The translations under genes were made by a program, and so were the position numbers. From assembly GCA_021613335.1 (NCBI GenBank), contig JAJTWR010000236.1, forward strand, positions 1,256,001-1,320,000: 64,000 nt of DNA, given 5' to 3'. The notes under the pieces are model-generated. The model had not been told where the DNA came from and searched no databases. It saw only the letters and a program-made list of their open reading frames with translations. Source of the DNA: Whitmania pigra (taxonomy: Eukaryota; Annelida; Clitellata; Hirudinida; Haemopidae). Of the stretch, positions 11,734-25,000 are shown in pieces. Within the stretch, counting starts at the first letter, position 1. Every line of letters begins with the position of its first letter.

Positions 11734-14700
11734 ATGGCTGAAGAAAATTTCGAAAGTGTTTTGGAACATTTGTCAGAAGATCAGTTGCGAGAAGAACTCA
11801 CTCAGCGGGGACTCGATACTACTGGAGATAGAGATGAATTGATCACCAGGATTGAGAAATATGATCAGAGTGAGAATATAACTTTTATGCTGTTGGAACA
11901 TTTTCTGAAGATGCACAGTGTGATCTCGACAAGATGGTCAATCTCTAAGCAAGATCATTCCAAATATACTGTTTCTTGGCAAAAATCCTGAATTAACACT
12001 GTCAACCACTTTGATTTCATGCATAATATTAGTTCAGCTATTGCTATGATGAATTATTAGGATATGTGGTAACATGAATCTTTGCACAAGTACACTGCTT
12101 TCCAGTGTTTATGTATGGCTCACATCAGTTGTAATACAATATTTTAAACCAAAGGTTATGCCAATGATATTGAGCTGAGGGATTCAGAAGCTGAAAACGA
12201 AGGCAACTACAGTACAGATGGTGCAGTGGGCCAGGATGGAGAGAATGGAGAAGAAGAAAAAGAGGATGAGAATGACTTTGTTGTCTGGGCTGATGGTAAG
12301 ACATTTCATAATAGAGTTTTGGTTTTTAAATGCATTGTTTAACTGGAAATAGTTTTATTATATTTAAAATAAACATAAGCAACTTATTTTGCCTTTCAGA
12401 TGTTGATGAAATAACTGAGGAAGAGAAAAGGTCCAAAAAGGATGGAGAGGTTGAGCTTATTGATGTTGACAAAGCACCTGCAGAGCTTTTTGCTGTTGAC
12501 ATGGCCAAAGAAAGTTAGTCTTATTTCATTGATCAATTTTGCACTTTTTGTTTTGGATTAGTTTTTATTTATTTTTGATTATATAATGATTTTTTTTTTA
12601 ATTTGAATGTTCAGAGGACCAGCTTCTGCTTACCTGGAATGGACAAAAAATTGTTGTACCTTGCAAGGAGGATGTTTCAAGAGGTGAGTAATTACTGAAG
12701 TTTTTTTTTTATAAAATTGGATTCAAATTAAATTAATGATGTTAAGAATTTATTTAAGAATGTTATTCTGATGTTATTACTAATTTAGTAATCAGTTTTG
12801 AGAATTATGTTATAGAAGGCATCAATCAAGTATTAAAAATAATGACAACCTTATAAAATATTTTGTTTTTAATTCCAGAGTTGAAATCCTTCTCTAGGCA
12901 ATTGAACATCATAGCCTACCCCATCTTGGTGGAGGATTTTTACAACGAGGCAGTCATTCCCGTCATCAAATCTGCTGTTAATTTCTCTTCGGAGATCGAC
13001 GAGGTTGGACCTGGCATTCCTATCAAAGGGTGAGCATTTGTAATTTTTAGAACGAGAAATGTGGACTTTGAATAACTTGGACTTGTTGCGCTTGTAAAAT
13101 TGGCAATGTCGCTTTATTATCGAGCTAGCATGAAGCTAATGTTTGGTTAGTTCGGACCGATGTTTATCAGTCTATTATTACTTTTAATTCAGGTACCTGA
13201 GGTTAAAGTTTGGAACGGTTGCTGATATGAAACAAGCAATGGAGGTTCTTAATGGACTTGGTACTGAAGAGAGGCAAATAACTGTCCAGCATTTCTATGA
13301 TAGTGATTCTGAAGGTAATATTTTGCTCTGATATGAATTTTTAATTTTGTAGTTATGCAATAACTTTGCTCTCTTTAAAAATTATAATATAACCTAGTCG
13401 TTAACATTTACTTAGGATTACAATTTAAGTAAAAAATTAGTTTTTAATTTCCTTGATAATTTCAGGCCATATTCTATCAAAGGTAAAGGGAAAAGGCTCC
13501 ACTAAAGGTTAGTTGGTGGCTTATTTATTCAGACGATCTCCAAAATTAAAACTGCCGTCATAACCGACAATTTAAAGCTTTTTTTCAAATGGTCGAGTTA
13601 CATGTAACCTTTAGCATCCTTGGTTGTATTTCAACTCTTGAATCCGGTCTCGCAGTTGGAACGTCGTGGAAAATCAACGGAACGGCGGCACAAAAATCTG
13701 CGCTCGAATCGAAAAGCAGCAAAATACTCTTCAAACTCTACAAAAACCAAATCTCCAATAATCAATGATCGTTTCAGATTCGGTGAATCAAAGATTACTA
13801 TTTGTTTCCAATATCCCTGCTGGAGTTACAGAAGACGAGCTTAAAGAGATCTTCACTGACTGCCTCAGGGTCATAAACCCTGCAAAAGAAGAAAGCAGCA
13901 CTGGGTAATTGGACCGCTTCGATATTGGATTGGCAGAAGAATGTGAATAGTGTTTTATCGAGAAAGCTCTCGACGTCTGTCAGATACGGATCGACGAATC
14001 ATAAGTCTACGTTTGACATTTTCTAAAATAACCCGGCAGTGGAATACGCCGGGCTTTGGAATGTATTGATTGTTAATGGACATCGCTAGATGTGAATAGA
14101 GTAGAGTGGAAGAGCAGGAATTGATTGAATTAAAAAAAAAGAATTCCTAATTTTTTGTTTGAATGAGAAAACAGAGAATGATATAATTTGATCTACCCTT
14201 TAAGATGTAATCTAATTAATCTTAAAATCAAATTTCTATGCTTATCAGTCGTTGCTCTATTACTGCTGATAGACTGCAGTTTGCTGATTGTAATTGCGAT
14301 GTCATATTAGTGAATGTGAGAATTTAACATTTACATCTTTAGGCATGTTTATGTGGAGTATGTCTCTGAGGCAGCAGCCAATGAGGCAGTGGAGAAGCAC
14401 AGGCAGACGATACTCAAGGACCAGCCTCTCTACGTTATCAAATGTCTAACCGAAAGAAAGGAATCCATTGGTTAGATTTGCTTTACTTTTTAGGCACTGT
14501 TGATTGGAGTATTTCGTCATAATAAGTGCTTTAATGACCAGAATGGATTTGTCATGAATTATAATTAATGGGTTCTGTATCTGAGCAGGTCTGCTTAAGG
14601 ATGGCTTAAGGAAATACTGGCTTGAACAAGTTCACTCATTGGAAGCTATAGACAGGTCAACCAAGTCGACGAAGGAGCTTGCTGACCTTGACCAGGTGTG

Positions 14701-15900
14701 GTGGCATTTTTTTAAAGTTTTGGCAAGCCAATGTCTGCTAAAAGTTCAAATTAGGGATTGAAATTGTGTGATTAAGTTAAAATTAATTTAAGTTAATTAA
14801 ATCTAATTAATTTAATTTAAAATTTTATTTATTAAGTATTAATAATAGTACCAATTTTTGTTGTATAACAACAAGTATTATTGAGCAGCAGTTTCTAATT
14901 TAAAGACTTAATGAATCTCATCCTTACATTTTAGAAACTTCACAAGTACAAAAAGAGGATCAACACAGACAACCTGAAAAGGGCACAGCTTGGATTCCCC
15001 ATCTCAGAGGAGGAACAGTTTCAACTGGATCCGGAAATTGAGGAAAAGGAAAAGGAGCAGCAAGACAAGGACAAGGACGTAGATAGAAAGAGCAGCAGTC
15101 GAAAAAGGTCACCTCCACCCAGACCAAGAAGATTTTCACCTCCCAGAAGGTAGGGCAATCTGGCTATATGAGTTGTTTATTGTTGAATAAATTAATGAAT
15201 TGTTTATCTCTAGGGGTCGTGGCAATTACAGAGGTCCTCACCACAAATTCCAGGGACCACCAAGAGGAGGTGGTGGAGCTAACCCTGATGCTCTTGTCAA
15301 TCAATTACAACATCTAGTTGGAGTGTTGTCGTAAGTCTTGATACTAATCATTCAGATTATTCTTGAACATCATTAGTACTTTTTTTCCTTGATTTAACAA
15401 AAATATTTTATTCTGAATTTCTCCTTTCAGTCATAAATTGCCATCTGAACCATCAAGATATGAATATGGAGAAAGGGATGACAGGGGATATGTTGATCCT
15501 AGGTCTAGAGAAAGATATCACCCCTATCCTGGTGAGATATTGTGTTAAAATAATGCAGATATTGATTATTAACTGTGACCTTGGTTTTAACTTATCATCT
15601 TTTACTTTAAGCCTACCCAGAGAGAAGTAGATTTGAAGGAAAGAGGTTTGCCAATGATGACTATGGTGGAGATAGAAAGAGAAGGATGGATGGTAAGTTT
15701 ATAATTATTTTATTTGTAAATATTTTATTCCAAATATTTTAAACTGTTGCCTTCATGTCATTCAGAATCTGATTATATGAGGTACGACAGGAGCCATGGC
15801 GATTACAGAGGATTCCGTGGAGGTAATGACCGCATTTGCTCCTCATTTACAAAGCTCATTCTGACTTTTTCTCAATTTTTTTGTAGCACCGAGATGGTAG
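11734..15900 (+). CDS. SAP-domain and RRM-type nuclear RNA/DNA-binding protein (16 exons)
   Basis: Exons: 11734-11869, 12155-12295, 12400-12513, 12615-12683, 12879-13029, 13193-13314, 13466-13507, 13778-13904, 14343-14470, 14589-14695, 14935-15149, 15214-15330, 15431-15531, 15612-15692, 15766-15822, 15887-15900; 1722 nt, 573 residues, all phases consistent. Residues ~8-42 form a SAP motif (LSEDQLREELTQRGLDTTGDRDELITRI), which binds scaffold-attachment DNA. An acidic stretch follows. A degenerate RRM-like unit spans about residues 170-250. A clearer RRM begins RLLFVSNIPAGVTEDELKEIF (RNP2-like LLFVSNI) but its RNP1 (GHVYVEYV) is atypical. The C-terminus is charged, then Arg/Gly/Tyr-rich (RRGRGNYRG), as in hnRNP-like proteins. 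A role in nuclear RNA processing or chromatin is likely; the nearest named family (SAFB/hnRNP-U-like) is not certain. Confidence 0.85.
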
Positions 15901-16699
15901 AGGAAAGTTGATAAACTGTGTTCATTAGAAAAAAGACTGAAGCCAAACTTTGATTGTTTAGGATTGAATGTTCACCGTTGATGGTTTAATGATCGTAAAA
16001 ATACATACCTAGATTATATTGTTTTGCATTTTGTATTGCTGTATTGATGTGAATTCCCTTTTGAACAAAGTTTTTATGATGACATAGTAATTGCGGCGTG
16101 GGTCGATGATTGTTCAAACATTGAATTTAGAACTGGCTAAAATGCACGTTGAAAGTTTGACTCCTGGGGTTCCATCTACTTGGCTTAAATTCTGGGCAGT
16201 TTATAATTTTTCAGCATGTGGTTGGGTAGTAGTTGTTTTTGGGAGAAAGTTACTAAATGGTCAGTGGGTATATTGAGGTACGTTGAAATTCGAGACTATG
16301 GACCGGGCATAGCTACCAGCTCAATCAGCATTTCCATGATATTCAGCGATGCCGAGTAAAAACGGTAAAGTGGCGTGGACATCTGAGGCATCCCTATTTC
16401 GCAAATCTAGTTTTACGCCAGTGTCCTCAGCAGGAAGACCTAGTAAAACTAGAAAGTTGTGACCAGCTATCAGCTGGGTCAACGCCCCTCTACTGGAAGT
16501 ATGAGTTGGTACTGATGGTTGTACTCTAGTTTATATTTTATTAGCAGCAAGAAGTAGAATTGAATAATTATTTAAATTTAGATTCAGAGTATTTATCTAA
16601 TATATTTTTAAATTTAAAAAGAAATTATTGAATTTACTTTCTATGCAAATCTGCAATAGTGGGCGATAGTTCTTGTTTACAAAAGTACAGTTAGAGAAC
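15901..16699. other. Intergenic region between the SAP/RRM gene and ELP5
   Basis: Holds the 3' UTR of the SAP/RRM gene and the ELP5 promoter. The stretch 16285-16510 is less AT-rich than its surroundings and carries the inverted motif GACCAGCTatcAGCTGGGTC, which could form a small hairpin. I see no gene in it. Confidence 0.4.
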
Positions 16700-17524
16700 A
16701 TGGACATCATCGGTGGAAAGGAAATCAGCAGTACAACTTTGATTGTGGATAATGAATCAGTATTTGGTGATCCCGTGCTGAAGTGTTACATTCGGAAGTT
16801 GTTGAATGCACTTGATCAAAATGTTCACATTTATTTGTATAGACACGATTCCACCGAATTATTAGAAAAACTGGATATTAATCCTAGTTCTAAATTGAAG
16901 ATACATGATTTTTCTAGAGATATTTTCGGTTGGGAAACGGAGGCTAATAAATTTGAATTCCCTGTAGTCTCGGAAAACACAACCGTTTTCATTGATGACC
17001 TGAGCAAACTCATCGATTTAACTGATTGCAACAAAGTTTGTAGGTTGTTAAACAGATGCAACAATGAACTTAAGATGTCAAAAATTGTTTCCCTAGTCCG
17101 TGGTAATCTGCACGACCCGTCGACACTCAGATCTCTCGAACACAGCTGCCGAACATGGATAACTCTTGAAGCTAGTGAATCGCCTCAAGTTTATGCCCGC
17201 GCTGTGACCATATGGAAGAAACCGAAGTTTTCAACAAAGAAATCTGAAGAATGCATCACCATTACCAACGAATTCGAGATAAAATTTGAAAAGATCATGC
17301 CTATTGCTAAAGAACCTCAACAGAAAATCGAAGACCCGCTGAATAACCTTACGTTCAATGTTGCTTTGAAGTCGAGTGAAGTTGAAGCAAGAAATAATCT
17401 GGTTCTTCCTTATCTGGCTGCCAGAGAGGTGAAAGCCAACAAAGCGCCAGCGAAAATCGAATATGTTCCAGATGAATTTGACGACCTAGATGATGAAGAT
17501 CCAGATGACGATTTAGATATTTAG
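16700..17524 (+). CDS. ELP5: Elongator complex subunit 5, ELP5 (single exon)
   Basis: One uninterrupted frame of 275 codons gives 274 residues. I take the ATG at 16700 (MDIIGGKEISSTTLIVD); the frame is open nine codons further upstream but with no earlier ATG. The strongest family mark is the C-terminal acidic tail YVPDEFDDLDDEDPDDDLDI, nearly the same as the end of vertebrate ELP5. The body has the RecA-like fold pattern expected of the Elp4-5-6 ring, including VFIDDLSKLI and SKIVSLVRGNLHD. Elp456 is a hexameric ring that binds tRNA and supports Elongator in making the cm5U-type wobble modifications. An AATAAA at 17536-17541 follows the stop by only 11 bases, so the 3' UTR may be very short. 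The gene has no intron, unlike all its neighbours. Confidence 0.9.
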   Translation: MDIIGGKEISSTTLIVDNESVFGDPVLKCYIRKLLNALDQNVHIYLYRHDSTELLEKLDINPSSKLKIHDFSRDIFGWETEANKFEFPVVSENTTVFIDDLSKLIDLTDCNKVCRLLNRCNNELKMSKIVSLVRGNLHDPSTLRSLEHSCRTWITLEASESPQVYARAVTIWKKPKFSTKKSEECITITNEFEIKFEKIMPIAKEPQQKIEDPLNNLTFNVALKSSEVEARNNLVLPYLAAREVKANKAPAKIEYVPDEFDDLDDEDPDDDLDI

Positions 17525-18129
17525 TGGTGTCTTTAAATAAATTGATTTTATTCCTACGAATTTGTTGACAGTTTTGATTCGAGGTTTGGCATAGGTTTTG
17601 GGAAATAGTTTTGGATGAACCAAACTTCTTCTATACTTTGACAAACACGTCAGTTATCCTCGTTCGGCATGCGTCACCTAGCGAGGTTATTTTAAGGGTT
17701 TTTTTGTAGAGGCCGAGAAACATGTCTTTATGGGCGCAAGATAAATGGGAGCTTGCTCAGGATTTTGTGGTGTTTCGAACGACACTAATTTTGTATTTTG
17801 TAATTTTACCCTTAGGCTTTTGTTTAATTTCTTATAGTTATCTAAGCTTCGATAAAAACTATTAGATGACACACCTTGATAGTATCAATAAATCCATAAC
17901 CATCAGTAATAACCCAATCAGTATAGCTATAGTTACTGAAATATAAAAAAACTATTTTACAAACTTAAAATAAATTTTTTAAAGAATTGTCAAATCGAAT
18001 TTTAAAAGTTTAAATGGTGTCAATAAAATATTATATGTATCTTTAAAATTCATATTTAATTGAGAGCGTACTTCGTAACTTGTTTATGTTTTTGTTCGTA
18101 TCACCCGTATATAATATTATATATTCCTA
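17525..18129. other. Intergenic region between ELP5 and COPS4
   Basis: About 600 AT-rich bases with the ELP5 poly(A) signal at the start and the COPS4 promoter at the end. I see no gene. Confidence 0.45.
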
Positions 18130-21100
18130 ATGGCTACTTTGCGGCAGTCTCTTTCCGCGATTACGACCAGTAATGCTTCACAAAAAGAAAAAGCTTCGAA
18201 GTAATATTTTCACCTTTTAGTAACTTGTTAATTTGTTCTTCATGGAGACTTTGCTGTAAATTTCTGTCTTTCGCAGGTTTCTGAAAGTTCTCCAGAGCTT
18301 CTCCAATCTTAATGAAAATGAGCTGACTGAGAATTTGAAGATATTCGTTGAGACGGGTAGGCATAAAATAGTATTGCATTATTTGTGATGAAATTGGACA
18401 TAAATTCCTGAGATGTCACTGTTATTAAAGTACTTCAATATGAGCCATTTTGACATTTGTATCATTTTTAGTTGCTCATGAGAATGTCAGTCTTGTTATC
18501 TCTCGACAAGTTCTCAGTGACTTTTGCTCCAGCATTCTCCCAAGTTTTCCTGACAACATTGGCAAAGACATTGCTAACTTCACCCTTGAGAAACTTCAGC
18601 CTAGAGTTGTTTCATTTGAAGAACAGGTGCTGTTTTCTAAATTTCATTTTAAAGTAAAATTGCATTGTTCATCCTCAGTTGTGTACATTTTTTAGCAGTG
18701 TTACAATTTCTTGTTGTCTGGTTGTTATATCTTTTGATAAACTATGCCTCTAATTTATCTAAGAAGTCCAATTTGAAACATCTTCATGAATTTAATGCTG
18801 ATTTGGCTGTTGTTGTTTGGTCAGGTTGGCTTGATACGCCAGCATTCAGCCTCAATTTACGAAAGGGAGCAAAATTGGAGGGAAGCTGCTAAAATACTTG
18901 TTGGAATTCCTCTGGAGACTGCACAGAAGTAGTGATTTTTTTTCTTTAAACTCTGATTAGTCAGTTACTATTTAATTAACTTACAATAATGCTAAAAATC
19001 ATTATTTTGTGATGATTCTTATATTGTTATGGTTAACTGCTTTGAAATTAGAAATTTAGTTTAGTTGTAGTGTGTGCATGCATATTTTAATAATGTCCGT
19101 TTCATAACTAGATGATCAGGTTTGGTTACAGTGAAACATTCGCTAACCTATAACATTCGAATTTGTTTATAACCATCTGTGGCGCCAAATGTTTGTTGAC
19201 AAACCATCCATGTGCTATCTCTCCTCACAGGCAGTACTCCAATGACTACAAGTTGAACACGTACCTGAAAATAGCTCGTCTGTATTTGGAGGACGAGGAT
19301 CCGGTTCAAGCCGAGATGTTTATCAACAGGGCGTCCATGCTCCAGGCGGAATCGACTTCCGAGGAGCTTCAGATCATGTACAAGGTTGTCATGGTTACAT
19401 AGTAGTGATACTAGTACTTTATCAATGTCCCTAGGGTTATAAGTCATTATGTCTAGTAATACTTGTGATTATGTAGTACTTTATTAAAATGTCCCTGTGG
19501 CCATGTAATAATGATATTCAATATGTGTTCATAATGCCAGATGCACTTACGGTGAATGACTTAGTTTTGTGGTCATGGCAGTGTCAAGTCTAGCTCATAT
19601 AACTATAACAAATTGTGAAATGATATTCATTTAATTAAAGATTTAATCGTTCAAAAAGTGATTCTTAATCTCGAATTCCCGGGATCTCGTTATTATTTTA
19701 CTCACGAACATTCACGTTCAACTCAGGCCTGCTATGCGAGAGTTTTAGACTTCAAGAGGAAGTTCATCGAAGCAGCACAACGCTACAACGAACTCAGCTT
19801 CAAGACTTGCATTGCCGAGGACGAGAAGATGACTGCACTCAAGAATGCCCTCATCTGCACGATATTGGCTGGTGCCGGTTGGTATTACAATAGATATGTG
19901 AAATGATGACAACGATGATGACTATGGTTATGATAATGATGTGAAACAATGATTACGATGGTAGTTGTAATTATGATAACGATATCCTCCTCAGACCCGC
20001 GTGCACTGTAGTGTACATAAGGTCATAAAGCTTTTGCGGATAATACAATAAATTGTAGTGATAGAGACCAGTTGGTTACTGTAGTGTACGTAACAAATAA
20101 TTGAAAAACTTTTGAGTTACTTTCATTGACTCTTAAATGTTATGAAATTGAAAAAAAAAGCTCCAACATTTTTATTGTCTTGTATTGGTGAGTCTGAGGA
20201 GGATGTGAAACGACATGACGGTGACATTTATGTTAGTGATGCGAAGTGATGATAGCTATATGAAGTGATGATGGCGATAGGAAGGTTAATGGTATAATTT
20301 GGAAACCTGATTTATTAAGCAGCACAAATTTTTCTCTTGTTCTGCCAGGTCAGCAGAGGTCAAGGATGCTGGCCAATTTATTCAAGGACGAGAGGTGTCA
20401 GAAACTGCCGGCGTTTGCCATTTTGGAGAAAATGTGATTATTTTTATTCAAATCAGCAAGTTTTCATTTAATAATCTCCATTTGTAAATATGTTGTTATA
20501 TTATAATAAATTACATTATGTTATTTAGATAGTATTGTTTATCATTATATTTACAATTGTTTGAAAAATAGATAAAATAAATAATATCACAGATTTTTAA
20601 GAGTTTTAAAATCACAAATGCAAAAGGTCATTTGACAGTTATTTCCATTTTTTGCAGGTATCTCGACCGAATCATCAGAAACAGTGAGCTGAAGGATTTT
20701 GCTGAAATGTTGCAGGAACATCAAAAGGCCATAACTCCAGATGGTCAGTTGGCACCAGTGATTATGATGATGACTGTAATGATTGACAAAGTGGTGTTAA
20801 TGAATAATTTAATAAATAATTTATTGTAAAAATTAAATTAGCTATAAATAAATAACGGTTAGTTGTTGTAACACTAGTGACAATGAAAATGATTGTTTGA
20901 AAAGTTAAATGAATTTGATATCATTGACTTTGACCATGATTATGATAATGATGAAGGATCCACCATCTTGGAGAGAGCAGTCATTGAGCACAGCATGTTG
21001 TCTGCCAGCAAGTTGTACAACAACATCTCGTTTGATGAGCTGGGAACTCTTCTGGAGATTCCTCCCAGAAAGGTGAAGTTTTGTGATTTTATGTTGTCAT

Positions 21101-21657
21101 TGTGTGATTATTATTAGATTATCTGGTAAGCGAATTGCTTGTTGGACGAAGTTCCCATTTTTGGTTTTAAAAATTGTTATTTTTGGGTGCTTTGTTTTTT
21201 CAACAAACTCATGAATATCCGATGACACATTTCAGGCGGAGAAGATTGCTTCTCAGATGATCACCGAGGGAAGGATGAATGGACACATTGATCAGATTGA
21301 CTCCATTGTTCACTTTGAATGTTAGTGTTTTAGCCATTGTTATAACTTAGTGAATCTATATCTATAAATATTATTGATAATGAGGTAAAAGGGGTGAGTA
21401 CGATTTCACTAATTTTGCAAATTCGATTAGCCTTTCTTGTTCGAGAGTGTGTGCTACGGTTTGATGATCAATGATAATTGAATCTATTAGTTATTGATGC
21501 CCATGTTGTTATTTTCTCTTAAGCTCAAGATGCCCTTCCAAGTTGGGACAAGCAAATCCAAAGTCTTTGTGTTCAGGTCAATGATTTGGTTGAGAAGATT
21601 AAGCTAGTTGATCCAGAATGGATGAGCAAAGTTGAAGAGTCGCAAATGTCCTCATGA
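18130..21657 (+). CDS. COPS4: COP9 signalosome subunit 4, COPS4/CSN4 (11 exons)
   Basis: Exons: 18130-18200, 18277-18356, 18472-18626, 18825-18928, 19231-19384, 19727-19877, 20349-20433, 20658-20743, 20957-21072, 21236-21320, 21524-21657; 1221 nt, 406 residues, the length I recall for human CSN4. Diagnostic stretches: [83 protein letters not shown] and [16 protein letters not shown]. The TPR-like helical repeats fill the first ~200 residues and the PCI domain about 200-365. CSN4 is a scaffold subunit of the COP9 signalosome, which removes NEDD8 from cullins and so controls cullin-RING ubiquitin ligases. The acceptor at 20957 follows a GAT/ATG repeat instead of a pyrimidine tract. An AATAAA lies at 21735-21740. 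Confidence 0.97.
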
Positions 21658-22057
21658 AATTTCTTTTAGTCGTTCGCTAGCGTTATGACAGATATGTCAA
21701 AACCACATTGTTTCGCATTGTTGTCTTGCTTTGTAATAAACGGTCAGATTATCGGATAAGATAATCACTTGTTCGAGTGGTGTGTTTTGGTTCATTAGTA
21801 ACTTAAAAATTGGGAAGTTGGGACTATTAAAATGGTTGAAGAAAATTTATAAATGAAACGCTTGCAATTGCTTGAATTGTGAAATCGGGGCAGTAAATGG
21901 TCATCCTTTATTTAAAAGTGAATTCTTAACAATGGGGTTCACATTGTTTATGTTTTAGCAGAGAGTCTTTTATTTCTTCAGGCTTGTGTCTTTTGCACAA
22001 TTCTGATTTACATGTGTTGATCTGTGAGCTGATATCTACAAAGTCTGATTTGCGAAA
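21658..22057. other. Short intergenic region, COPS4 to MEAK7-like gene
   Basis: Only 400 bases separate the COPS4 stop from the next start codon on the same strand. The COPS4 poly(A) signal (21735-21740) lies in the first quarter, so the genes are probably separate transcription units. Confidence 0.5.
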
Positions 22058-25000
22058 ATGGGCAACGGGCAGTCGTCTAACAAGAGGCAACATTCTGTAC
22101 ATGCAGATGATTTGAGGAAAGATTTTCCAGTCTTAACTGCTACATTCGTTGAGCATGTTAGTAAAATACTGTTATTATAAGACTTGTAATTGCAATTCGT
22201 AGATGACATGATTAGGTAATGAATTAGGTATTGATTCATAATCGATATTGATGAAGAAATCTACGGTTAATTTTTTAAGGCCACAAAAGTGGTTGGCGAA
22301 AAGAAGCATTTGACTGAAGAGAACGTCACTGTAAGTTTGAATATATGATTTAATTTAATAATTCAAACGAGATCAACAATTAATTAATTCTCAACCAGCT
22401 GTTTAAAAACCACTGGCTTATGATCCCTAGAAGTAATGTGTTCTAAAGTTTATCTAATGATAAGTAATTGACTTATCTGACTGTCACTTAGACACCAATT
22501 TATCTTTAACAGAATGGTTTGTTTGCCAAGATACCAGACTTTGGTTTAGCATTTTTTCAAAAGTACCACAATGAAGATGATATGTCTGTGGACCTGATGA
22601 CCTTCCTGAACATTGGAAGCCAGTTCTCTTCTCAGGGATTAAACTCTTCATCTGAAAACTTACTCAGATTCTACGCTCAAATGTTCACCAGTGATGAACA
22701 GAATCTGAATGGAGATGGTATTTCGTGATTTATATTATTGATTGTATTCTATGATCATAAGTTATTTGTCTAAATGGGTTGTTAATTGAAAGATTGAGGG
22801 AAGGATCTATCACTTAATTTTGCACTATGAAAACTAGATGATATTTTGATTCTGTTGAACATTAAATACATTCAATTATGCAGCAACTCAAAATGCCTAA
22901 CATCAATGTTGGTTTATAAAGTTGATTTATTTTTCAAATATATTTATAGATGTTTCAAAATTCTTCAAAGTCCTGATACAAAGCTCTCTTGCAATCTGCA
23001 AGATCAACTTATTGGACGTTGATTTTGACAAGACCACAACGGCTTTTATTAATGCATCGGTTAGCTTCCATGATGTGTAAAGCATCTTTGTGTGTTCATG
23101 TGATTGCGCAAGCGGTTTCTTATTTGAATGTTTTCGGGCAAGTTCTCGACCTTGCGTGACCCCAGTTCACTTTTGCATTGTAGATTAAAAAAAAAACATT
23201 TATTTAGATTGCACTTAATCAACTATTTATTAATTAATTAATTTAATTTCAGTTCGGTAGGTCAAACGATACAGATGAAAAGAGCATTTCGGTAGAGGAG
23301 TTTTGCCAATGGATGATTCGACATCTTCCTTTTGGAGTGAGGGACCTTCACGATCATGTTGTTTACAGGTTGTTGAAGAGGACCAACGTCAAAAAGAATG
23401 TCAGTCATCTTTTCATACACTTTTTTTAATGTTAATTAATTACTCACTTTTAAGCATTGTCTGTATTTTTAGCATTTTTACATAACCATATTTGAATTAA
23501 TTAAGCATGTTTTATCATTATTAATTCCTACAACGATATAATAGTTCGATGTAATCTTTATTCATGAAATGCATTTTCCTTGGGAATGCAATGGCAGCTA
23601 GAACCACTTACTTTCATCTTGTCAGCCCACCAACAAAATCCCTGAGCCGGCTGATCTCAGTGACATCTACAAAGTCTGCTCCAAAAAAGAAAGCGTCGTC
23701 GGCATTTCCGGACTGTGGCTCGTTTCTTCTTTTGCCCCTCCCTCGTTCGTCCCCCCGTCCGAACTCGGCAACCTTTCTAATCTCGTGAGTGGATTTTCCC
23801 CGGGTTTTATTTTAATCCCCGATGTTGTGTTTTGAATATTCATAATACAAGATTGATTGACATTTTTATCTCCTCCCAGTCGAGAGTTCTCGAAGATAAC
23901 AGTTGGCACATCCTTTATGACAGTAACAAGCAGGGACTCAGTGCTAATGGGTAAATATTATAAAAATTTTCACAAAAAATTTAATCTTACCAAAAGCTTG
24001 CTATAGAAAAAGAATTGTAATAACATAATTATTCAGTGTTTTGAATGAGGCTATTAATTATCTCATGGAATTTATTAATTTAAATTATTATTATATAAAT
24101 ATTGTTATATAACTATTATATATTATATTACTATATAATCATTAATATAAATGTAAAAATATTTAGTGGCATCGATGTTTAAGACAGTGACAATTTAATT
24201 ACACAATTGCTCTTTTTAAATGCTTTTTTACATGCTAATCCTTGCCAAGGTTCACTCATAAAGTTTTGGGATATCCCGGCCCGACGTTCACCTACTTTAG
24301 ATTCGGAGCCCATTTGCTGCTCCTGGGATTGGACACCGAGTGGAGGTTAAAAATATTACCATCATGAATATTTATGAACTGGCATGGCTAATTATACCTA
24401 ATTAGACTTATAAGTTTTTACTTGATTTCTTGCTTAACCAGGGAAAGCCATGTAAACAGAGGCAAATATGATTGTTTTCTATTTCAACTTCTGCCTGAGT
24501 TCAAGGTTATTCAAAGTTAGTGGCTCGTTTAAATTAACATAATTTATTAAGCAACTTAACCCTTTAAACCCTGTTTCCCCCTACAACCCGAGCCCCCCAG
24601 TAGAAGCGATAGCTTTCCGGAAAACCGGCCTGTGGGGTTCAAAGGGTTAACCTAGATGCTTTGAAGCAGATTTTCAATAGTTTTACTATTGCTATAACCA
24701 ATGAGATTTAATTGAGGAATCTAGCAACTTTTCTGATTGGCTTATGCAGGCAATGTTGAAGAGACTGTTCATTTCAACCTGACCAATCGCACAATCAAGA
24801 GAGGATTAACCGTTTACAGGGACAAAAAGATTCTTTTTGAACTCGATTCTGACTTCTCTCGAGTGACTTACAACATGGAAACCTACAATATTTCAAGATT
24901 GGAGGTAAACAGCTGTATCCAGTTGTAGACTGTCTATGATGATCTGCTTTTATGTTTGGATTTATTTTATTTGCTTGGTTAGAGCCTGTTGCATAACTAT

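Noticed and set aside
24556..24610. Possible interstitial telomere-like repeat (TTAACCC, AAACCCT)
   Set aside because: Only single occurrences, explained by the TTAA-flanked inverted ends of the MITE.
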